DNA from: Saprospiraceae bacterium
Lineage (GTDB): Bacteria > Bacteroidota > Bacteroidia > Chitinophagales > Saprospiraceae
Direction of reading: 5' to 3'
DNA: 64,000 nt
Assembly: GCA_026129545.1 (NCBI GenBank)
Contig: JAHCHX010000001.1
Coordinates: 2,789,501 to 2,853,500, forward strand
The notes beneath the pieces were generated by a model that was not told where the DNA came from, did no database searches, and was given only the letters and a program-made list of their open reading frames with translations. Every line of letters starts with the position of its first letter. Position 1 is the stretch's first letter. Positions 18,144 through 27,258 of the stretch are shown here, in pieces. The position numbers and the translations under genes were made by a program.

Positions 18144-19218
18144 GCACCTCTTTTTCCGCGAGCAGCTACTTGCTTGGTTTGCCCGGCACCACCGCCCGCT
18201 CCCATGGAAAGGCGAACGCGACCCCTACAAAATTTGGCTCTCCGAAATCATTTTGCAGCAAACCCGCGTGGAACAAGGGCTGCCCTATTACCACAGATTC
18301 ACAGCGCGATACCCAACCGTCCACCATTTGGCCAATGCGCCGGAAGACGAAGTGCTGAAGCTTTGGGAAGGACTTGGATATTACGCCCGCGCTCGCAACC
18401 TCCACTTTGCCGCAAAATACATCTCCGACGAACTGAAGGGCCAATTCCCCGACACACTCGCCAACATCCGCACGCTCAAAGGCGTGGGCGATTATACTGC
18501 CGCCGCCATTGCCTCCTTCGCTTTTGACCTGCCACACGCTGTGCTCGACGGCAACGTCTATCGAGTGCTTGCCCGATATTTTGGCATCGAAACGCCCATT
18601 GACACACCGCACGCAAAGAGAGAATTCGCCGCGCTTGCGCAGCAATTGCTCGACCCGGCGCGTCCCGGCGACTACAACCAAGCCATCATGGATTTTGGCG
18701 CGACCCACTGCACGCCGCAACAGCCGAAATGCCCAAGTTGCCCGCTTCAAAATCATTGTGTCGCGCTGCGAACTGAGCGTGTCTCCACACTGCCCGTAAA
18801 ATCAAGAGCGCCGGTAAAAAAAGAACGATTTTTCCTCTATCTCGTGGCCCAATTCCAGGGCGACACCTTTGTCCGAAAACGCACCGACAAGGATATATGG
18901 CAAAACCTGTGGGAGTTCCCCATGCTTGAGCTGCCCGCTTTGCCGAAAAACCTTGAAGAGGAGTTGAACTCAATGATTCCAAGAGGCGGCTCGATACGAT
19001 TTTCAAGACCATATCGCCAAACACTCACGCACCGCGTCGTGACAGCCATTTTTTGCGAAATTGACTTCCCCGAAAACACGCCGTCCGACACGTTCGACCG
19101 CGCCCCATTCGAAGGATGCACGCGAATCCCAAAAACAAATTTGAAAAAAAATATCGCCATGCCTCGAATAATTGACCAGTATTTGAGGGAAAGTGCTTTA
19201 TCTTTATCGTTGTTTTAA
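18136..19218 (+). CDS. mutY: A/G-specific adenine glycosylase
   Basis: Removes adenine mispaired with 8-oxoguanine. The HhH-GPD core is present: IWLSEIILQQTRV with the catalytic Glu, and LKGVGDYTAAAIASFAF. VLDGNVYRVLARYF carries the catalytic Asp. The 4Fe-4S cluster motif C-x6-C-x2-C-x5-C is complete (HCTPQQPKCPSCPLQNHC). The C-terminal NUDIX-like domain that recognises 8-oxoG is present (about residues 230-350). It overlaps rnc and precedes ssb, the usual Bacteroidota order. Confidence 0.95.
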   Translation: MNEHLFFREQLLAWFARHHRPLPWKGERDPYKIWLSEIILQQTRVEQGLPYYHRFTARYPTVHHLANAPEDEVLKLWEGLGYYARARNLHFAAKYISDELKGQFPDTLANIRTLKGVGDYTAAAIASFAFDLPHAVLDGNVYRVLARYFGIETPIDTPHAKREFAALAQQLLDPARPGDYNQAIMDFGATHCTPQQPKCPSCPLQNHCVALRTERVSTLPVKSRAPVKKERFFLYLVAQFQGDTFVRKRTDKDIWQNLWEFPMLELPALPKNLEEELNSMIPRGGSIRFSRPYRQTLTHRVVTAIFCEIDFPENTPSDTFDRAPFEGCTRIPKTNLKKNIAMPRIIDQYLRESALSLSLF

Positions 19219-19250
19219 ACTCGCTTTTTTTTACCTAAAAACATTTGACC

Positions 19251-19718
19251 ATGATCAACAAAGTCACCCTCATCGGCAACCTCGGAGGAGACCCCGAGGT
19301 GCGCACCCTCGAAAACGGGACCAAAGTGGGCCGCTTCTCTCTTGCCACCAACGAAAACTACAAAGACAAGGACGGCAACTGGCAAAAGCAGACCGAGTGG
19401 CACAACGTGGTCGTGTGGCGCGACCTCGCCGAGCGTGCCGAGAAATTCCTCAAAAAGGGAATGCAAGTATTTGTGGAAGGCAAAATCTCCTACCGCAAAT
19501 ACACCACGCAAGAAGGCCAAGACCGCTATGTGACGGATATCGTGGCCAATCAAATCCGCATGCTTGAAAAACAAGAGGGCGGCGCAGGAGGCGGCAGCGA
19601 CTTCCGCATCCCTACTTCCGAGCACTCCATGAGTCGCAACACGGAAGTCTCCACCACGCCCACAGCGGCAGACCCGGCCCCGCCATTACCTACCGAAGGC
19701 GACGATTTGCCGTTCTGA
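19251..19718 (+). CDS. ssb: Single-stranded DNA-binding protein
   Basis: An OB-fold protein of 155 residues: MINKVTLIGNLGGDPEVR and WHNVVVWRDLAERAEKFL, with a disordered Gly/Pro-rich linker and the acidic tail GDDLPF that recruits replication and repair partners. ATG 19251 is preferred over the TTG two codons upstream. Confidence 0.96.
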   Translation: MINKVTLIGNLGGDPEVRTLENGTKVGRFSLATNENYKDKDGNWQKQTEWHNVVVWRDLAERAEKFLKKGMQVFVEGKISYRKYTTQEGQDRYVTDIVANQIRMLEKQEGGAGGGSDFRIPTSEHSMSRNTEVSTTPTAADPAPPLPTEGDDLPF

Positions 19719-19790
19719 TGCACAAAGAGGCAAAAAACAGAAGACAATCGCTTGTCTTTCGTTTTTTGCCTCTTGCTTTTTTGACACGAC

Positions 19791-21068
19791 ATGGGTTGGT
19801 TTCTTCTTGGTCTTTTGCTCTACTTCCTCGTCTTGCTCGCCGAACGCTCGTTGGTGGCCCTTTCTTCGCAAGACGCGGAGCAACTGCGAGCCGATGATTC
19901 CAAGGCGGCGCAGCGTGCCTACGCACTCACACGCGACATTCGCCCCGTCATGGCTGCGCTGTTGCTGGCTCGCCTCCTTTTGAAATTGCTGCTGAGCATC
20001 TTTCTCGCCACCAGTCTTATGCGGTCGCAAGGCGCGGTATTGTATCACCTCTCGCAGCAGTGGGAGCTGCCGGGCGAGTTGCTGTGGTCGGTGTCGGCCA
20101 TCGCGTTCGCGCTGACGCTGTCCACGCTATTTTGGGCGCTGAAAAGCGTGGACAATCCGCGTTTTCTCAATGGGAACGCCATTTTCCTGATGCAACGACT
20201 CGGTTGGTTTGTCTTATTTTGGAAAAAAATTTTTTCACCCATCATCAAACGGGAAAAACCACCCTCGCAGGGAACTCAACAACCCACCGCGACGGATTTG
20301 GCCGCCACCAAAGTGATGACCGAAACGAGTGAGAAACGCGAGCTGGAGCTCCTCAAAAGCATCGTCAAATTTGGCGACGTGACGGTAAAGCAAGTCATGC
20401 AGCCTCGCTCCAAGGTGGTGGCGCTGGATTTCCGTACCGATTTTCACGAACTCCTCGCCACCGTGCGCGAAGCAGAGTTCTCGCGTTTTCCGGTCTATCA
20501 CGAAGAGCTGGACAACGTGACAGGCATTTTGTATGTAAAGGACATCGTGCCACATTTGGACAGAACTGCCGATTTTGAGTGGCAATCGCTCATTCGCACC
20601 AACTTGTTGCTTGTGCCGGAAAGCAAACGAGGCGCAGAGCTATTGCGAGAATTCAAGGAGCAAAAAATTCACATGGCAGTGGTGGTGGACGAATACGGCG
20701 GCGTGTCGGGCATCGTGACGTTGGAGGATATTCTTGAAGAGGTGACTGGCGACATCCGCGACGAATTCGATGAGGAAAGCGAAGTGCGATTCAGAAAACT
20801 GGACGAATACAATTATCTTTTTGAAGGCCAAACCTTGCTCAACGACGTGTGCCGCATCGCAGGATTGGACGAAAAAATATTTGACACCGTGCGTGGCAAC
20901 GCCGACACGCTCGCAGGCCTCGTGCTCGAGCTCAAAGGCGATATTCCCAAGAGCGGCGCAGAGATTGCATGGAACGATTTATTACTCACCGTCACCGCTG
21001 CCGACAGTCGGCGCATTGAGCAACTTAAACTTACCTTGCCGCGTTTAAGAGCCGCGAACGGAGGTTAG
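19791..21068 (+). CDS. gldE: GldE-like gliding/T9SS-associated protein (CNNM-CBS-CorC family)
   Basis: Architecture: an N-terminal membrane domain of the DUF21/CNNM type (about residues 1-150), a CBS pair (about 190-320; VMQPRSKVVALDFRT and MAVVVDEYGGVSGIVTLEDILEEVTGDI) and a C-terminal CorC/HlyC domain. This is the family of magnesium/cobalt exporters. Its place directly after mutY and ssb is that of gldE in gliding Bacteroidota, which supports the symbol. In Flavobacterium, gldD normally follows gldE; here the next gene is an LptF/G permease instead. Confidence 0.8.
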   Translation: MGWFLLGLLLYFLVLLAERSLVALSSQDAEQLRADDSKAAQRAYALTRDIRPVMAALLLARLLLKLLLSIFLATSLMRSQGAVLYHLSQQWELPGELLWSVSAIAFALTLSTLFWALKSVDNPRFLNGNAIFLMQRLGWFVLFWKKIFSPIIKREKPPSQGTQQPTATDLAATKVMTETSEKRELELLKSIVKFGDVTVKQVMQPRSKVVALDFRTDFHELLATVREAEFSRFPVYHEELDNVTGILYVKDIVPHLDRTADFEWQSLIRTNLLLVPESKRGAELLREFKEQKIHMAVVVDEYGGVSGIVTLEDILEEVTGDIRDEFDEESEVRFRKLDEYNYLFEGQTLLNDVCRIAGLDEKIFDTVRGNADTLAGLVLELKGDIPKSGAEIAWNDLLLTVTAADSRRIEQLKLTLPRLRAANGG

Positions 21069-21071
21069 CAG

Positions 21072-22196
21072 ATGAAGATTTTCCCCGACACATTCAAGAA
21101 TTTCCCGAAAATCAAGGTGCTGGATGCATACCTTGCCAAAAAGTACTATTCCACCCTGTTTTTTTCCTTGCTGATTTGCTCGCTCATATCGGTAGCCATT
21201 GATTTCAGCGACAAGGTCAAGAGCTTCATTGAAAAACCTTGCACCGTCAAGGAAATCGTGCTCGACTATTATCCCGGTTTCGTGATGCACATGTCGGGTC
21301 TTTTGATGCCGATGTACACGCTCATTGCGGTGGTCTTTTTCACCTCGCGGCTAGCTTTCAACTCGGAAATACTCTCCATCCTCAATGCAGGGGTGAGCTT
21401 TCAGCGCCTCTTGCGCCCTTATCTCATCGTGGGAGGAACGATAGCGGCGCTGCATCTGGCACTCAATCATTTCATCATTCCAGAGTTCAACAAATCGAGG
21501 TTGAAATTCGAGCGCACTTACGTCTGGACGACTGGACAGGACAAAGGGAAAACATCCAACGTTCATTTTCTGGTGTCGCCCGACACTAAGGTCTTCGTGA
21601 GAGGATACAACAAAAACAGCAAGACTGCCAGCGGGCTGAGGCTCGAAAAATTTGAAGGAAGCCGCATCGTCAGTATTTTGGAAGCCGACAACGCCAGTTG
21701 GAAAGAGGACTCCAACCGCTGGCAACTCAACAACTACAGCGTCCGCACGTTCGATGGCTTGCGCGAAGGCTACAAAAGATACAACGAACCCCTTGACACG
21801 GCCATCAACCTCACCCCTCAGGATTTCACTTGGTATCACAACCAAAACGAGGAAATGACCAGCGCCGAATTGCGAGAAGCCATAGCACGCGACCGTAGCC
21901 GGGGGCTTTCCAACGTGAAACGATACGCCGTGGAAATGCACCGCCGAACCGCCGACGCTTTCACCAACATCATCCTTACCGTCATCGGGCTGGCAGTGGC
22001 TGGCCGCAAAGTGCGCGGCGGCATGGGATTGCATTTGGCTATAGGCATTGGCATCGGGGCGGGCTTCATCTTGTTGTCCAAGTTTGCCATCTCCTTCGCC
22101 ACCAGCGGCTCCATGCCGATTATGCTGGGTATATGGATACCCAACCTTGTGTTTTTGGCCGTTGCCGTTTGGCTGGCGAGCAAGGCACAAAAGTGA
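21072..22196 (+). CDS. LptF/LptG-family permease (YjgP/YjgQ)
   Basis: Inner-membrane half of the LPS-export ABC transporter, or a homologue. Early TM helices (YYSTLFFSLLICSLISVAIDF, near residue 25; PGFVMHMSGLLMPMYTLIAVVFF) are followed by a periplasmic beta-jellyroll (about 130-260) and three C-terminal TM helices (FTNIILTVIGLAVAG and so on). Length 374 is typical. LptF and LptG cannot be told apart by eye. It starts four bases after the gldE stop, so the two are co-transcribed, ending at the hairpin at 22259-22320. Confidence 0.9.
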   Translation: MKIFPDTFKNFPKIKVLDAYLAKKYYSTLFFSLLICSLISVAIDFSDKVKSFIEKPCTVKEIVLDYYPGFVMHMSGLLMPMYTLIAVVFFTSRLAFNSEILSILNAGVSFQRLLRPYLIVGGTIAALHLALNHFIIPEFNKSRLKFERTYVWTTGQDKGKTSNVHFLVSPDTKVFVRGYNKNSKTASGLRLEKFEGSRIVSILEADNASWKEDSNRWQLNNYSVRTFDGLREGYKRYNEPLDTAINLTPQDFTWYHNQNEEMTSAELREAIARDRSRGLSNVKRYAVEMHRRTADAFTNIILTVIGLAVAGRKVRGGMGLHLAIGIGIGAGFILLSKFAISFATSGSMPIMLGIWIPNLVFLAVAVWLASKAQK

Positions 22197-22258
22197 GGCG
22201 GTCATTAAGCCGAAACGTTCCGTCAGCTATCCTTATGAGGACAGATTACGAGGGTGCG

Positions 22259-22320
22259 TTTCAAATTGTCGCAGGTAAATCGGAACGCTGTTCCGGCGTA
22301 CATTAAGCGACAATTTGAAA
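22259..22320. terminator. Nested symmetrical hairpin between convergent genes
   Basis: Outer arms 22259-22272 (TTTCAAATTGTCGC) and 22307-22320 are perfect complements. Inside lies a second stem CGGAAC/GTTCCG (22281-22286, 22290-22295) with a 3-base loop. Probably a bidirectional terminator. Confidence 0.65.
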
Positions 22321-22337
22321 TGCCCCGTTTGCGAGGC

Positions 22338-23234
22338 TCAGCGCTTCGATATGACCAGCTTGTCGATCCCGACCAATCTTTTGCCCCGATATAGATAGAC
22401 GAAATAAAGCCCCGCTTCCAAACCGGCTATTTCTATCTCCATAGACTGGCCGAGCCGACGGCGGACAGGTGCCACACCTATCAAATTTTGAAAAACCGCT
22501 TCATCCGCATCCACCTCGGATGTGACAGAGACACTTGTGTGGGCAGGGTTCGGAAACAGCAGGCCACTGCGCGCAAGCACTTCTATGTCCGTCACGCTTG
22601 AGTAGAAAGTAGTCGTGTCACAGGGAAAAGAAACAAACGATTGATTGATTTCGCTATCCTCATAACACCTAATGCCAAAAACAGGAGGGTCGCACACCCC
22701 CACCTGCGGGTACATATATTGACTGTTGCCAAGCCGCTCGGTGAAAGTATGCCCCCACTCCATGATGCTTCCGTTAGGCTCCCCGATGGCAAGGTTCGGA
22801 TAGGACACATGCTGCACTTTCAATTGCATCCCGTCGTAAGTGACGTACGACACGGAATCTACTTGAACCATGAGGGTGTCGTTGCCGTAAGGCGCGTTGG
22901 TCACGACCGACCAGCCTTCTCCCGGCCCGGCATTGAAGTCAATAAAAAGCTGAAATTGCCCATTGAGCAGCCGATACACTTTACCAGCCTCTTCATACAT
23001 ATAAACCTCTCCCCACGCATCGGCGCAGCCAGAATGAGCACTGACTACCCGTTTGCAAAGCTTGCCCTGAATGAAGCCCAAACCAGTCACCTCAACTTTT
23101 ACATAAGTGGAAACAATGGGTGGGCCTATTGGATAAAAATCGTAGTGCCAAACAGCACCTAACGGCGCAAATTCTACTTGTGCATTTAGAGAAAGGGAAA
23201 AGAATAGCTGCAACAGTAAGATTGTTTTGCGCAT
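22338..23234 (-). CDS. Secreted protein with T9SS type A sorting domain
   Basis: Signal peptide MRKTILLLQLFFSLSLNAQ. The central part (about residues 20-215) has no family I recognise. It is rich in Tyr, Gly and paired Cys (CKRVVSAHSGC, GVCDPPVFGIRC) and may be disulphide-bonded. The last 75 residues are a type A Por-sorting domain: SGLLFPNPAHTSVSV, IEIAGLEAGLYFVYLYRG and a basic end (LVISKR). The protein should be exported by T9SS. A TAGTTTTG element (23278 to 23271) is about 40 bases upstream. Confidence 0.8.
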   Translation of the reverse strand: MRKTILLLQLFFSLSLNAQVEFAPLGAVWHYDFYPIGPPIVSTYVKVEVTGLGFIQGKLCKRVVSAHSGCADAWGEVYMYEEAGKVYRLLNGQFQLFIDFNAGPGEGWSVVTNAPYGNDTLMVQVDSVSYVTYDGMQLKVQHVSYPNLAIGEPNGSIMEWGHTFTERLGNSQYMYPQVGVCDPPVFGIRCYEDSEINQSFVSFPCDTTTFYSSVTDIEVLARSGLLFPNPAHTSVSVTSEVDADEAVFQNLIGVAPVRRRLGQSMEIEIAGLEAGLYFVYLYRGKRLVGIDKLVISKR

Positions 23235-23270
23235 CGTTTTTTCAATTTAAAAGGTGAGAAAAAGATGCGA

Positions 23271-23278
23271 CAAAACTA
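23271..23278 (-). promoter_or_regulatory. -7 element for the T9SS type A protein gene
   Basis: TAGTTTTG on the minus strand matches TAnnTTTG; the leader would be about 30-40 bases. Confidence 0.35.
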
Positions 23279-23324
23279 TTCGAGCCTACAAAAGAGAATT
23301 GTCGCCAACTGGCGCTTGAAGAAT

Positions 23325-25328
23325 CTATTTGAGCGTATGTAAAATAATGTCCAAATCCCTCCAAACATTCCAGTCCTTGGCGAAAAGAAAATTGAGCCGC
23401 GCCCCTGCGTTGTCGCTGACTTTCAAGCCTTCCAATTCATCCAACGGCGAAAACACGCCCGACTTCAAGGGAGGCAGCGCATCGTGTTGAGCAAATGGGG
23501 CATACCCTACCCAAGTTTTTTTGCCCAATAGGACGGGCCACCAATTTTTGAAAAACGAGCCGCGATGGCCGGAAAAAACAAGCCACAGGGGAAGCGTGAC
23601 CAACAAAGCGCCGCACAGCATCAGGTCAAACACTCGTTTGTTGCGGCGCTGCCCCGGCTGCGCTATGTTGTACCTAATTTCAATGGTGTAAAGCTCTCCC
23701 GGCTCGTTTTTGCTGCTGCTACCGATGATGCTCAAGCTTTCCTCGGGCACAATTTTGTAGGCGACCGAAGGCCCTAGCCGCGTCATCCACGACATGATAT
23801 CCTGCGCTAGCATATTCTTTGAACAAAAAATCACCTCGTCCACCCGATAAATGCGAACGATTTCATCAAGCTGGGAAACCTCGCCGAGCGCCCCCTCTTC
23901 CGAGACCTTGGAAAAAGAAGCAGCCGAGGCATCCAGCGCGTCACCCTCCCCTTCCCTTGCCTCGTTGAGCGCAGGGGTTGGGCTGACGCGCCCTATAAGA
24001 TTCTTCGCCACGCCTGCTTGATTCAACAGCCCCATCACCCGCGCGCTTTCCCCCGCCGAGCCGACGATGGCGAGATTTTTCACACGGTCGCGCCCGATTC
24101 GGAAATTGCGAAATTCAATAAAATGTGTCAGCGCCCGCACTCCCACCGTTGCCAACGCGGCCCATACCGCCCCCATCAGCACCAATGCCCGAGAGGGTCG
24201 GTAGTCAAGGTCGAGAAAACCATACACAGCGGCCAATATCAGCGTGCCGATGCCGAGGCCCCGCACCAACCGGCGCAGGTCGTACCGTTGGTCGTAGCCG
24301 CCGTTGAGCCATACAGCGCCGAGCCAAATCAGGATATAAAGTGGAAAATTGAACCACAAAACGTTGGTCTTGAACCAGTCCGGTTCTTTGTAGTAATAAT
24401 TTGCCCAGAAGTCTTTCAGAAAAACAAGCCCGCCGTAAATCAACAACGCATCGAGCAGCGGGAGGCGAATTTTCGACCAGATATTTTTTAGCAGGGTCAT
24501 GCCTGCCCTAAGCCATATCGCTCCTTGGAGCATGATGATAAACAGCCCCGCCCGTCGCCCGGTAAAATGTTTTCGGGTAAAAATAATCATGGCCTGATAG
24601 AAGGTGCGAACATAGTTGAGGCTGCCTTTTTTAGTGCTTTCCCCTTTGTAGTGGATGATTTTTGTTTCGGGAAAATAATAATTCCTGTAGCCGGCTTGCA
24701 CAATCCGATACGACAAATCAATGTCTTCGCCGTACATAAAAAACGCCTCGTCGAGCAGGCCAGCCTTGTCGAGCGCCGCCCGCCGCATGAACATGAAGGC
24801 TCCCGCCAACACATCCACCTCGCAGGTTTCGTCCTCGCCCCGATGACCAAGGTGGTAATAGTTGAACAATCGGCTTTTCGGAAAAAGCGCCGAGAGGCCG
24901 AAGGTTTTGCAAAAAGCCACCCACGGAGAGGGGAACCCTCGCTTGCTTTCCGGCAAAAACTTTCCACTACCATCAATCAGTTTTACGCCCAAGGCTCCGG
25001 CCTCCGGGTGGGCCTCCATGAAATCAAGGCACTTATGAAAGGTATCCTCTTCCACCAGCGTGTCGGGGTTGAGCAGCAGTATGTATGCGCCGGTGCTTTG
25101 TCGGATGGCTTGGTTGTTGGCCACCGCGAAGCCCGGGTTGTCCTTGTTGGCGAGTAGGCGGACTTCGGGAAACTTTTCTCGCACCATGCGCACCGAGTCG
25201 TCCACAGAATTGTTGTCCACCACCCACACCTCGCTCTCTATGCCACGCACGGCACGTCGCACGGAGAGCAGGGCTTGCTCCAAAAAATGGCGCACATTGT
25301 AGTTGACGATGATGACGGAGAGCCGCAT
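23325..25328 (-). CDS. GT2 glycosyltransferase fused to a polyprenyl glycosylphosphotransferase-like membrane part
   Basis: Start at 25328 (MRLSVIIVNYNVRHFLEQAL); the upstream extension would run through a terminator. Residues 1-230 are a family 2 transferase: DNNSVDDSV, ILLLNPDTLVEEDT (the DxD-like site) and FMYGEDIDLSYRI. About five membrane helices (about 260-410) follow, then a Rossmann-like segment (KNLAIVGSAGESARVMGLLN, about 425-540). The end (NKRVFDLMLCGALLVTLPL, then GKKTWVGYAP) resembles the edges of a WcaJ/WbaP sugar transferase with its catalytic middle missing. It likely adds sugars to a cell-surface polysaccharide or lipid-linked glycan. No other polysaccharide genes are adjacent. 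Confidence 0.8.
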   Translation of the reverse strand: MRLSVIIVNYNVRHFLEQALLSVRRAVRGIESEVWVVDNNSVDDSVRMVREKFPEVRLLANKDNPGFAVANNQAIRQSTGAYILLLNPDTLVEEDTFHKCLDFMEAHPEAGALGVKLIDGSGKFLPESKRGFPSPWVAFCKTFGLSALFPKSRLFNYYHLGHRGEDETCEVDVLAGAFMFMRRAALDKAGLLDEAFFMYGEDIDLSYRIVQAGYRNYYFPETKIIHYKGESTKKGSLNYVRTFYQAMIIFTRKHFTGRRAGLFIIMLQGAIWLRAGMTLLKNIWSKIRLPLLDALLIYGGLVFLKDFWANYYYKEPDWFKTNVLWFNFPLYILIWLGAVWLNGGYDQRYDLRRLVRGLGIGTLILAAVYGFLDLDYRPSRALVLMGAVWAALATVGVRALTHFIEFRNFRIGRDRVKNLAIVGSAGESARVMGLLNQAGVAKNLIGRVSPTPALNEAREGEGDALDASAASFSKVSEEGALGEVSQLDEIVRIYRVDEVIFCSKNMLAQDIMSWMTRLGPSVAYKIVPEESLSIIGSSSKNEPGELYTIEIRYNIAQPGQRRNKRVFDLMLCGALLVTLPLWLVFSGHRGSFFKNWWPVLLGKKTWVGYAPFAQHDALPPLKSGVFSPLDELEGLKVSDNAGARLNFLFAKDWNVWRDLDIILHTLK

Positions 25329-25335
25329 GGGAGGG

Positions 25336-25385
25336 CAAAAATAAGATGAGCCACCCACGTTGCCGAAGCTTCGAGGGTGGCTCAT
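25336..25385 (-). terminator. Terminator after tsf
   Basis: Arms 25346-25356 (ATGAGCCACCC) and 25375-25385 pair perfectly and enclose the small palindrome CGAAGCTTCG. On the minus strand the stem is followed by CTTATTTTTGC. It ends just before the start codon of the glycosyltransferase. Confidence 0.8.
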
Positions 25386-25409
25386 GTTTTTATTCGCAAA
25401 AAGACGCGT

Positions 25410-26240
25410 TTAGAGCGAGATGTGCTTGAAGGATTGCACCGTCAAATCTTTGTTCAGAGATTTCAGGTACTGGTCAACGGTTTCGCCCGCGCCCTTCACA
25501 TATTTTTGGCTCAGCAATGTGCTTTCTTGGTAGAATTTGTTGAGACGGCCCAATGCGATTTTCTCGAGCATATCTTCGGCTTTGCCTTCGTTGCGAGCGA
25601 GTTCTTTGCCGATTTCGATTTCTTTTTCCACGATTTTCGGGTCAATGTCGTCTTTGCCGACCGACACCGGGTTCATCGCGGCAATTTGCATGGCAACGTT
25701 GCGGCCAGCTTCGTCCTGACCGGCAAGGCTGAGTGCGACCAACACGGAACGTTTGTTGTTCGAGTGATTGTAGGTAAGCACGGCAGGTGCCTCGATGCGC
25801 TCGTAGCGGCTAAGCTCGATTTTTTCGCCGACGATACCGTTTTGCTCTCCCACTTTTTCGCCGATGGTGACACCGCCCTCAAAGGGAAGGGCCAGCAGTT
25901 CGTCAAGCGAGGCGGGAAACTTTTCGAGCGCGATGTCGGCAATTTTATTGGTCAGTGCGATGAAGTTGTCGTTGCGTGCCACGAAGTCGGTTTCGCAGTT
26001 GAGCGCCACGACCACGCCGCGTGTTTGGCTGTCGTTGGTCTTGGCGACCACCACGCCTTCTTTGGCTTCTCTATCTTCACGCTTGGCGGCTTTGGCTATG
26101 CCTTTTTTGCGAAGCCAGTCCTGAGCGTTCTCAAAATCGCCGCCAGCTTCTTCAAGGGCTTTTTTGCAATCCATCATGCCAGCTCCGGTGATTTCACGAA
26201 GTTTTTGAATGTCGGCGACCGCTATTTTTACCGTTTCCAT
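25410..26240 (-). CDS. tsf: Translation elongation factor Ts
   Basis: Nucleotide exchange factor for EF-Tu. Start at 26240 (METVKIAVADIQKLREITG). The UBA-like N-terminus contains TGAGMMDCKKALEEAGGDFENAQDWLRKKG, and the dimerisation core has LNCETDFVARNDNF. Length 276 is normal. It follows rpsB, the universal order, but has its own TACCTTTG element at 26294-26287 and a leader carrying a TTGTTGA-type repeat. Confidence 0.96.
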   Translation of the reverse strand: METVKIAVADIQKLREITGAGMMDCKKALEEAGGDFENAQDWLRKKGIAKAAKREDREAKEGVVVAKTNDSQTRGVVVALNCETDFVARNDNFIALTNKIADIALEKFPASLDELLALPFEGGVTIGEKVGEQNGIVGEKIELSRYERIEAPAVLTYNHSNNKRSVLVALSLAGQDEAGRNVAMQIAAMNPVSVGKDDIDPKIVEKEIEIGKELARNEGKAEDMLEKIALGRLNKFYQESTLLSQKYVKGAGETVDQYLKSLNKDLTVQSFKHISL

Positions 26241-26286
26241 ATTATTTGTCAAAAAATGATTGTTGAGTGATTGATGGTTGAACACG

Positions 26287-26294
26287 CAAAGGTA
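26287..26294 (-). promoter_or_regulatory. -7 element for tsf
   Basis: TACCTTTGCGTG on the minus strand fits TAnnTTTG; the leader would be about 40 bases. It suggests tsf can be transcribed separately from rpsB. Confidence 0.4.
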
Positions 26295-26418
26295 TTTGCC
26301 CTGCGCGAGGCTTGGTTTCTTTCGGGATTAAGGAATAATGAAATGAGAGGCGCGGGGAGGTCGTTTGGAAGAACAGTCGAATGGCTCGATGTTGTTGCAA
26401 GACCTAAAAGCCTTCAAA

Positions 26419-27144
26419 TCATGCTTCTGCGACTTCTTTTTCCTCACTCTTGACGGCTTTGCGTTCTTCCAGGCCTTCACGAATCGCCTCGGTCAGATAG
26501 TTCGTCACGAAAGCGATGGCTTTGGAAGCGTCGTCGTTGCTGGGGATTGGGAAATCCACCAAGGTCGGGTCGGAGTTGGTGTCCACCATGCCAAAAGTCT
26601 TGACACCCAATTTGCGGGCTTCGGCCAAGGCGAGGTGTTCGTGGTGGATGTCCACGATGAACACTGCCGAGGGCAGGCGGTTGAGTTGCTCGATACCGCC
26701 AAAGTGTTTGACCATTTTGGCGTGTTCGCGGCTGAGCGTGAGGCGTTCTTTTTTGGTGATGCTGGTGAGGGTGGTGTCGGCCAACATACGCTCGATGCCC
26801 TGCATTTTTTTCACCGACTTGCGGATGGTGGCGAAGTTGGTCATCAGGCCGCCGAGCCAACGCTCGGTGACGAAAGGCATCCCGACGCTTTCAGCGGCTT
26901 TCTGCACGATGTCGCGAGCCTGTTTCTTGGTGGCGACGAACATGATTTTCTTGCCGCTCTTGGCCATTGCTTTCATAGCGATGGCGGCGCGTTCGAGCAT
27001 GTCAGCCGTGCGGTTCAGGTCAATGATGTGGATGCCTTTGTGTTCCATGAAGATGTAAGGAGTCATCTTCGGGTTCCACTTTTTACGCAGGTGGCCGAAG
27101 TGGCAGCCTGCATCGAGCAATTCTTTATAGGTGGGCTTTTGCAT
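26419..27144 (-). CDS. rpsB: 30S ribosomal protein S2
   Basis: Typical S2 sequence: LLDAGCHFGHLRKKWNPKM, FMEHKGIHIIDLNRTADML, MFVATKKQARDIV, RWLGGLMTNFATI and VDTNSDPTLVDFPIPSNDD. Length 241 with a charged C-terminal tail. It lies between rpsI and tsf on the same strand. Confidence 0.97.
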   Translation of the reverse strand: MQKPTYKELLDAGCHFGHLRKKWNPKMTPYIFMEHKGIHIIDLNRTADMLERAAIAMKAMAKSGKKIMFVATKKQARDIVQKAAESVGMPFVTERWLGGLMTNFATIRKSVKKMQGIERMLADTTLTSITKKERLTLSREHAKMVKHFGGIEQLNRLPSAVFIVDIHHEHLALAEARKLGVKTFGMVDTNSDPTLVDFPIPSNDDASKAIAFVTNYLTEAIREGLEERKAVKSEEKEVAEA

Positions 27145-27166
27145 TGTTCAAAAGCAAGTTTTTAAA

Positions 27167-27190
27167 TGTTGATGTGTTGAATCGTTGATG
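27167..27190. repeat. TTGTTGA-type repeat in the rpsB leader
   Basis: TGTTGATGTGTTGAA followed by TCGTTGATG. The first 15 bases recur identically at 28221-28235 in the rplM leader, and a looser relative is at 26261-26283 before tsf. All three lie about 12-23 bases upstream of the start codon. Confidence 0.6.
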
Positions 27191-27258
27191 TGCCAGCTTG
27201 GAATTGTTGGAGTATTGAGACAAAAACAACGGGCCAACAATCGCCAATCAGCAAATAA

